Assembly: GCA_937901895.1 (NCBI GenBank)
Contig: CALGTD010000202.1
Coordinates: forward strand, 29,416 to 93,415
DNA from: an uncultured Spartobacteria bacterium
GTDB lineage: Bacteria; Verrucomicrobiota; Verrucomicrobiia; Chthoniobacterales; JAATET01
Direction of reading: 5' to 3'
DNA length: 64,000 bases
Below are positions 60,200 through 64,000 of this stretch, one piece after another; the stretch's first letter is position 1; each line of letters opens with the position of its first letter. Under the pieces are notes generated by a model that was not told where the DNA came from, did not search any database, and saw only the letters and a program-made list of their open reading frames with translations. Made by a program: the position numbers and the translations under genes.

Positions 60200-61096
60200 G
60201 TGAAGGCTCGCCATTTTGCTGTTTCGCTGTTGTTGGTAGCAGGAATCGCGTCTGCAAATGCGGAAACGGATGATCCGCGCGTTCAGAAGGCGTTGGATGC
60301 AATAAAGGCGCTTAATGACAGCCTGAGACGCCAGGTGGAAGTCGCCAAAGTGGAAGCGATTCAGCAGGAACGGACAGGACGGAAGAAGGACGTTCCGGAT
60401 GTTGGCATTGAAAAAGTTCCAGATGCGATCGCGGGGCTTGTGCGCTCCCTTGAGAATCATTTGGGTGCGATTCCCGCGACTGTTGTGATCGACGGATCTT
60501 ATGTGGAGGTGATCCCCGTCGACGGGGTCTCCGATTCATTCCTGAAGGCGCTTGCCGCAGTGTCGAGGGAACAAGGCGGCATCTATGATCTTCAGGTGGA
60601 ACAGCTCGACAAGAACAAGGACATCAGTAATGCCGAGAGGTTTCGCCGGTCGCTCTCTAAGTATGGAGTGGAAGACGGAAATCTCGCACTGGTATCTCGG
60701 GTCGTTACAAAAGACTCTCGAGAGCGTTTTACATTCGCCCCTCGGCGCAAATCACCTCGACTGTCGTCGGAACCTCCTCCGGTAAAGGTTGCCGGAAAAT
60801 CTGTCGAGGCGGCACCCCAGACTAAGGTGGATGCGGGTTCGGATCGTAACGAACCGGTGATGTCTGTTGCACCCGAATTGACGCCGGCTGGAGCAAAGGC
60901 AAAGGTTGCCGTATTGAAGAATCCGGAGGTGAAGCCGGTAAAAGCGAATCCGACATCGAGTCCGTCCGTGAAAGCTGCACCGTTGCCTGAACCGGGTGTG
61001 ATTGTCGTTGAGTTGCCCCGCGACCGCGGAAAGGTGCAATCGCAGAACGCGACTGTCGTTGGAGTAATCGCCGCCGGTTCGGAGACTGTCCGTTAA
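60200..61096 (+). CDS. Exported protein of unknown function
   Basis: 298 residues from the GTG at 60200, chosen because it gives a normal signal peptide (VKARHFAVSLLLVAGIASAN, cut after NAE region) and lies six bases after a -10. The frame is open from 60155 but those residues are not signal-like. A helical segment (VQKALDAIKALNDSLRRQVE) is followed by an alpha/beta part (LVRSLENHLGAIPATVVIDG) and a proline/lysine-rich tail with PEVKPVKANPTSSPSV. No family is recognised. It may bind the envelope and converges with the 61093 gene. Confidence 0.6.
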   Translation: MKARHFAVSLLLVAGIASANAETDDPRVQKALDAIKALNDSLRRQVEVAKVEAIQQERTGRKKDVPDVGIEKVPDAIAGLVRSLENHLGAIPATVVIDGSYVEVIPVDGVSDSFLKALAAVSREQGGIYDLQVEQLDKNKDISNAERFRRSLSKYGVEDGNLALVSRVVTKDSRERFTFAPRRKSPRLSSEPPPVKVAGKSVEAAPQTKVDAGSDRNEPVMSVAPELTPAGAKAKVAVLKNPEVKPVKANPTSSPSVKAAPLPEPGVIVVELPRDRGKVQSQNATVVGVIAAGSETVR

Positions 61097-61725
61097 ACGC
61101 GGCGGTGGAAAGTGTGCAACTGGCTAGGGCGGGACAGCTCGTGAACCGGAACTTCGCGAGCATCACGCACTCCATCGGGGAGTTTGGCTGCGGGAGTTAT
61201 TCCGGAATCGCTCAGGATCGCGTTGATTCGACGTTCTTCGCGCTCGGCGATAAGTTCGTCCGCCCTGGGCCGGCATTGGTTTCTGGCCATGATGTCATAG
61301 CGGTCGTATAGGGCATTCGCGGTCAGTGAAATCTGGGTATCGATAAAGCCGTTTACTTTGCGGACCTCGTAGACGTCCCGCGAGGCGGGGGGCAACTGTG
61401 CAGCATCCAATGTTCGTCCCAATGTTTGAAGTTCCGACGTCCCGTAGCGATCGAGAGCCGGGGTATTCTTGCAACGGTAGTTGAGAGTATCGAACATCGC
61501 CGGCGTTTTGGAGTTTACCGGAACAACGGCATCAAACGGATACCAGTGCGTTTCCTCGCCTGGTCCTTTCCGTGACCGGTAAAATGCCTGTTTCCGGCCA
61601 TCCGGTCCGTGGGGAACGACGAGAATATCTCGACGGCAATAGCAGATCATCGGGGGGTCCGCCGGAAGGCCGAATTTCCTTTCGAGGTTGGCCCGTGCGG
61701 CCGCTTTGCCGTCTGCGTCTGTCAT
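61093..61725 (-). CDS. Hypothetical protein, 210 aa
   Basis: The ATG at 61725 overlaps the preceding stop (ATGA). It looks soluble, with a positively charged helical N-terminus (KAAARANLERKFG), a beta region (MICYCRRDILVVPHGPDGRK) and a helical part (NALYDRYDIMARNQCRPRAD). No family is recognised. It is last in a minus-strand array of five genes, four of them small and unknown, and converges with the exported-protein gene. Confidence 0.6.
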   Translation of the reverse strand: MTDADGKAAARANLERKFGLPADPPMICYCRRDILVVPHGPDGRKQAFYRSRKGPGEETHWYPFDAVVPVNSKTPAMFDTLNYRCKNTPALDRYGTSELQTLGRTLDAAQLPPASRDVYEVRKVNGFIDTQISLTANALYDRYDIMARNQCRPRADELIAEREERRINAILSDSGITPAAKLPDGVRDAREVPVHELSRPSQLHTFHRRV

Positions 61726-61904
61726 TGTTTAGCGAGTTTCAGTAATTCCTCTGTTTCCGGATCGAGTGGACCGTCTTCCGCTCTGGCATCCTCGAGGGCT
61801 GCTGCGATGTTGCGGGCATGCTCCCGAGAGGCCGGATCGGAGCTCGAGAGGTGACGTTTGAGGGCTTCGGTGACTGTTTCTTCGGGTTCGCGAATCTGAG
61901 CCAT
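61722..61904 (-). CDS. Small acidic protein, 60 aa
   Basis: The ATG at 61904 starts MAQIREPEETVTEALKRHLS. It is helical and acidic (ARAEDGPLDPETEELLKLAK). A longer frame up to 62051 lacks support and would overlap the gene at 61937. Coupled by ATGA to the 210-aa gene. Unknown function. Confidence 0.5.
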   Translation of the reverse strand: MAQIREPEETVTEALKRHLSSSDPASREHARNIAAALEDARAEDGPLDPETEELLKLAKQ

Positions 61905-61936
61905 GAAGCCATGGTAGGACTCGATTGCGGGAGTGT

Positions 61937-62134
61937 CTACCGATGGGCCGGAGAACGGAGTCGATGTGCCAGTCCCGTGGAGTTCTCGATCTGCCTGACT
62001 GCCAGCCTCAGCTTTCGGAATGCGTGATCGACGCCGCCGAGGTGCCACCAAATAAATTTGACCGCCAGGATCGCGAGGGTGAATTCACCCCATCGCTGGC
62101 AGCGGATCCGATAGAGCCGGTCTGCTAGGGGCAT
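61937..62134 (-). CDS. Small protein with one hydrophobic segment, 65 aa
   Basis: ATG at 62134 (MPLADRLYRIRCQRWGEFTL). A short hydrophobic helix (GEFTLAILAVKFIWWHLGG) is followed by a basic tail. It lies in the minus-strand array of small genes. No family is recognised and there is little other evidence, so it may not be a real gene. Confidence 0.4.
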   Translation of the reverse strand: MPLADRLYRIRCQRWGEFTLAILAVKFIWWHLGGVDHAFRKLRLAVRQIENSTGLAHRLRSPAHR

Positions 62135-62145
62135 TGGGAGGCCGA

Positions 62146-62262
62146 TTAGTGAACGGCGCGCAGGATGCCCTGCCAATAGTGCCGGAGGTTTCGGAACCGC
62201 AACCTCAGCACAGAGAGGCCAAGGGCCGTTGCATTCAGGCGAAGTTGCTGGAGTTTGCTCAT
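62146..62262 (-). CDS. Very small basic peptide, 38 aa (uncertain)
   Basis: ATG at 62262, MSKLQQLRLNATALGLSVLR then an Arg-rich end. It lies in the gap between the 62300 and 62134 genes with the same direction. The codon bias is compatible, but short length limits confidence. Confidence 0.3.
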   Translation of the reverse strand: MSKLQQLRLNATALGLSVLRLRFRNLRHYWQGILRAVH

Positions 62263-62299
62263 GTCAACAGGGGGTTGTTGTCCTGAGATACGGAAAGGT

Positions 62300-62845
62300 C
62301 TATGCGGCGATGGGTAGGGGTTGAAAAACGGGGTCGAGAACGGAGCGGGCGACGTCTCTGTCCATTGCCAGCCAGTGGGGATCTTGCTCGAAAAAGCGAA
62401 CAACCTGGGCCGGGGTGCCAAGAGACTCCTTTTCGCTGACCCAGTTCATGAGCCATTTCAGGCCCGCGCTTTGCCCTTCACACCAACAGAGCCCGCAGGC
62501 TGCTTCAATTTCGGCGAGGGCAATTTGCTCCTCATCATCGGTGGCGTAGGCAAGTTCACCGGCGGCGCTTGTCAAAAGGTGATACGTCCGAAGCCGGCAG
62601 GTTGTTTTCTGCCCACAGAGCCGGATCGTCCGCGCGGTGCAGGAAAGGCGATTCGCTGCTGAATTGGTAAGGCCACCTGTCCGAAGCGCCTTCTCGGTCT
62701 CCTGAAGGAAGGGCTGAACCTCGGCGGGGGCGTTATTCACCTCTTCAACGGCGGCGGTGAACATATCCAAAGCGGTGTAGCCGGAGACAAAATCGGCGAG
62801 CTTCTGAAGGGAGCTAATGGCCTGCGCGGAGAAAAACCTGTCCAT
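62300..62845 (-). CDS. Hypothetical protein, 181 aa
   Basis: ATG at 62845 (MDRFFSAQAISSLQKLADFV), nine codons inside the longest frame; a promoter ends seven bases before it. The protein is helical and cysteine-rich in its middle (RLSCTARTIRLCGQKTTCRL; ACGLCWCEGQSAGLKW), with six Cys, perhaps metal-binding. No family is recognised. It heads the minus-strand array that ends at 61093. Confidence 0.6.
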   Translation of the reverse strand: MDRFFSAQAISSLQKLADFVSGYTALDMFTAAVEEVNNAPAEVQPFLQETEKALRTGGLTNSAANRLSCTARTIRLCGQKTTCRLRTYHLLTSAAGELAYATDDEEQIALAEIEAACGLCWCEGQSAGLKWLMNWVSEKESLGTPAQVVRFFEQDPHWLAMDRDVARSVLDPVFQPLPIAA

Positions 62846-62851
62846 ACGGTA

Positions 62852-62880
62852 AGAGCGGCCCGTTAGCGGCAAAACGTCAA
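62852..62880 (-). promoter_or_regulatory. Promoter of the 62845 gene (leaderless)
   Basis: Minus strand TTGACG (62875-62880), 17-base spacer with CTAACGG, CGCTCT (62852-62857). The -10 ends seven bases before the ATG. Confidence 0.5.
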
Positions 62881-62960
62881 CTGGCCCAGGGGCACTTTTC
62901 TGCCGGAAAATGCAAAAATTTATGCGCTTCGCGGCTTTTTTGGGGGGGGTGATGTAGGTC

Positions 62961-62990
62961 GTGAGGCGGCAAGCGAACTTGCCACCTCAC
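62961..62990 (-). terminator. Strong hairpin with UUCG loop after the 62998 gene
   Basis: Thirteen-base arms (62961-62973 with 62978-62990, one G-U pair), with TTCG as the loop on the minus strand. The downstream minus-strand sequence has no T tract, so it may be a 3'-end stabiliser or work with Rho. Confidence 0.6.
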
Positions 62991-62997
62991 CTCCCAC

Positions 62998-63654
62998 CTA
63001 CCGACCAACATCTTTCACGCCGATGGAACGCATCCAAGGTTTGGGACGAATCGCTTTGAGCCAGTCCACAGGTGATGGGATGCGATTGAACTCCAGAGTC
63101 ATGTGCAGTTCCCCCAGATAGCGGACGGGGACGGTTCGCCCATCGGAGTTGGTGAGCGTTACCCCGAACACCTCTTCAGCGAGAAAAATCCCGGCGGCGT
63201 GGTGGCGGGTGAGACCTGCGGCGAGGGGTGACATGGCGCCGGCTCCGTCGAAGAATTCGTGGATCTCACGATAGTCCTCGGGTGCTCCACCCCAACGTGC
63301 GACGGACTTTGATAACAGGACGGGGATCTCTGGGGCGCCGCGGGTCATCCAGGACTGGACGGCAAGGGCGCCGGCCCATTCTTCAGAGGTGGGAATGAAA
63401 CCACAATCCTCGTGGACGTGCTGTTGGCCAACCTCAGTAACCGGCACCGTGCTTCCATCCGAGGTCGTGATGGTGTCGCCAAAAATCCGGGTCGTTAGCT
63501 CGATTGACTCGAGATTGTGGCGGAGGGAGCGGTGGGCCGGATCGGCGATGTGTGCCTTGGTGGCATCAAACCAGGTATGAAGCGCAAGATAGTCCTTGAA
63601 GGAACCACCGAACTTCCGCGAGCTGGATACCGCGTGGAAATAGGGGTGTGCCAT
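62998..63654 (-). CDS. Tandem-domain protein of unknown function
   Basis: 218 residues containing two copies of one domain: HAVSSSRKFGGSFKDYLALH with RSLRHNLESI and SDGSTVPVTEVGQQHVHEDC in the first half, and LSKSVARWGGAPEDYREIHE with TRHHAAGIFLAEEVFG and SDGRTVPVRYLGELHMTLEF in the second. The conserved His residues (LRH, RHH, QHVHED) suggest metal binding. It resembles small uncharacterised proteins found mainly on plasmids and phages, usually with one such domain. Eleven bases separate it from the VWA-like gene upstream. Confidence 0.65.
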   Translation of the reverse strand: MAHPYFHAVSSSRKFGGSFKDYLALHTWFDATKAHIADPAHRSLRHNLESIELTTRIFGDTITTSDGSTVPVTEVGQQHVHEDCGFIPTSEEWAGALAVQSWMTRGAPEIPVLLSKSVARWGGAPEDYREIHEFFDGAGAMSPLAAGLTRHHAAGIFLAEEVFGVTLTNSDGRTVPVRYLGELHMTLEFNRIPSPVDWLKAIRPKPWMRSIGVKDVGR

Positions 63655-63666
63655 GTAGGGAGATAC

Positions 63667-64000
63667 CTAGCGGGCGTGAACCGGGACATGGATGACCGTG
63701 CCGAATGGAGGCTTCGCGCAATGGATGGCGGTCTCATAGACGGCCCAAATCACCTGATACTTTGGCGGCACAGGCGGAAATGAGCCTCCGAGGTCAGTGA
63801 AGTAGACAAGGACCCGTGGGGGGCGTCGTTTCAGCGCCTCAAAGACCGGTGCGAAATCTGTGCCGCCGCCTCCAAGAAGCTGAAAGTCCCGTGGGGAGCG
63901 CACAGTCTCGAAGCAGGCAACGCTGGCATCACACGAAAGGAAGCGGAGCGAATTGCCGGTCGCACGTAAGACACCGGCGGCCTCTGCAACGGCTCGCTTC
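63667..64000 (-). CDS. VWA-like / DUF2201-type metallopeptidase-like protein, C-terminal part
   Basis: The gene enters from beyond the right edge, so its N-terminus is missing. The visible 110 residues carry the VWA pattern: NSLRFLSCDA, a GGGGTDFAPVFEALKRRPP metal-site segment, then VLVYFTDLGGSFPPVPPKYQ and VIWAVYET. Such VWA-like proteins are usual partners of MoxR ATPases. The MoxR-like gene at the left edge and this one would be adjacent and co-directional on a closed circle. Confidence 0.75.
   Translation of the reverse strand, partial: KRAVAEAAGVLRATGNSLRFLSCDASVACFETVRSPRDFQLLGGGGTDFAPVFEALKRRPPRVLVYFTDLGGSFPPVPPKYQVIWAVYETAIHCAKPPFGTVIHVPVHAR

Noticed and set aside
62906..62948. A/T-rich stretch with G8 downstream of the 62998 gene as an origin of replication
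   Set aside because: Only one short A/T block and no iterons or DnaA boxes; not enough for an origin call.
1..64000. CRISPR array, rRNA or tRNA genes, insertion sequences
   Set aside because: No regularly spaced repeats, no tRNA-like cloverleaf or CCA end and no transposase motifs were found on reading; a dedicated search (tRNAscan, ISfinder) could still find divergent cases.

Overview
The window looks like a contiguous part of a large mobile replicon, most likely a plasmid or integrative conjugative element, from a Gram-negative bacterium. A secretin, an OmpA-like protein, lipoproteins and signal peptides show an outer membrane. A PEP-CTERM sorting signal and TTGAC / TA(N)3T promoters are compatible with Verrucomicrobiota or a similar lineage, but the taxonomic placement is only inference. 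I see no rRNA or tRNA genes, no transposase or integrase and no CRISPR array. Coding density is very high, and at least fifteen neighbouring gene pairs share a 4-base ATGA, GTGA or TTGA start/stop overlap.

Layout. 1-3.8 kb (-): a LuxR-type regulator heads an operon of three unknown proteins and a MoxR-like AAA+ ATPase that runs off the left edge. 4.06-5.74 kb (+): umuDC, an error-prone DNA polymerase V module. 5.77-16.4 kb: a reduced type IV secretion / conjugation module. On the minus strand lie a coupling-protein ATPase, a VirB2-like pilin and two small membrane proteins. On the plus strand lie a large unknown protein, a VirB4 ATPase, a large exported unknown protein and a glycine-zipper lipoprotein. 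16.4-27.6 kb (-): a nucleic-acid module with two DEDD-type 3'-5' exonucleases, an SF1 helicase, a DnaE-family polymerase with a degenerate PHP site, membrane proteins and an HExxH protein. 27.6-30.9 kb (+): an exported coiled-coil-like protein and an OmpA-domain protein. 31.1-34.2 kb (-): an orphan class I ribonucleotide reductase large subunit.

34.3-54.4 kb (+) is a complete-looking type IV pilus locus. It holds PilM/N-, PilO- and PilP-like proteins, a secretin, a stand-alone PilB N-domain, PilB and PilC, then a lipoprotein, an ABC transporter, four pilin-like proteins, an exported surface cluster (truncated duplicate, CAP-like protein, adhesin-like protein) and two paralogous major-type prepilins. 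54.6-60.1 kb (-) is an operon of PilT, an STT3-like membrane glycosyltransferase, an FAD amine-oxidase / UDP-galactopyranose-mutase-like enzyme and a PEP-CTERM protein. 60.2-64 kb carries small unknown genes, a tandem-domain protein and the C-terminus of a VWA-like protein. MoxR ATPases and VWA proteins usually work together. Their positions at the two ends, in the correct order for one operon, suggest that the window is cut from a circular molecule.

Together the genes suggest an element that carries its own DNA-synthesis and nucleotide-supply functions, a pared-down DNA-transfer ATPase set and a full retractile pilus for contact. No relaxase, replication initiator, ParA/B, prepilin peptidase, VirB6, VirB8-B10 or NrdB was recognised. 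The two most unusual sequence signals are a 66-bp inverted duplication of the coupling-protein gene's 5' end placed over the next gene's start codon, and a recurring promoter arrangement that puts the predicted transcription start on the start codon (leaderless mRNAs).
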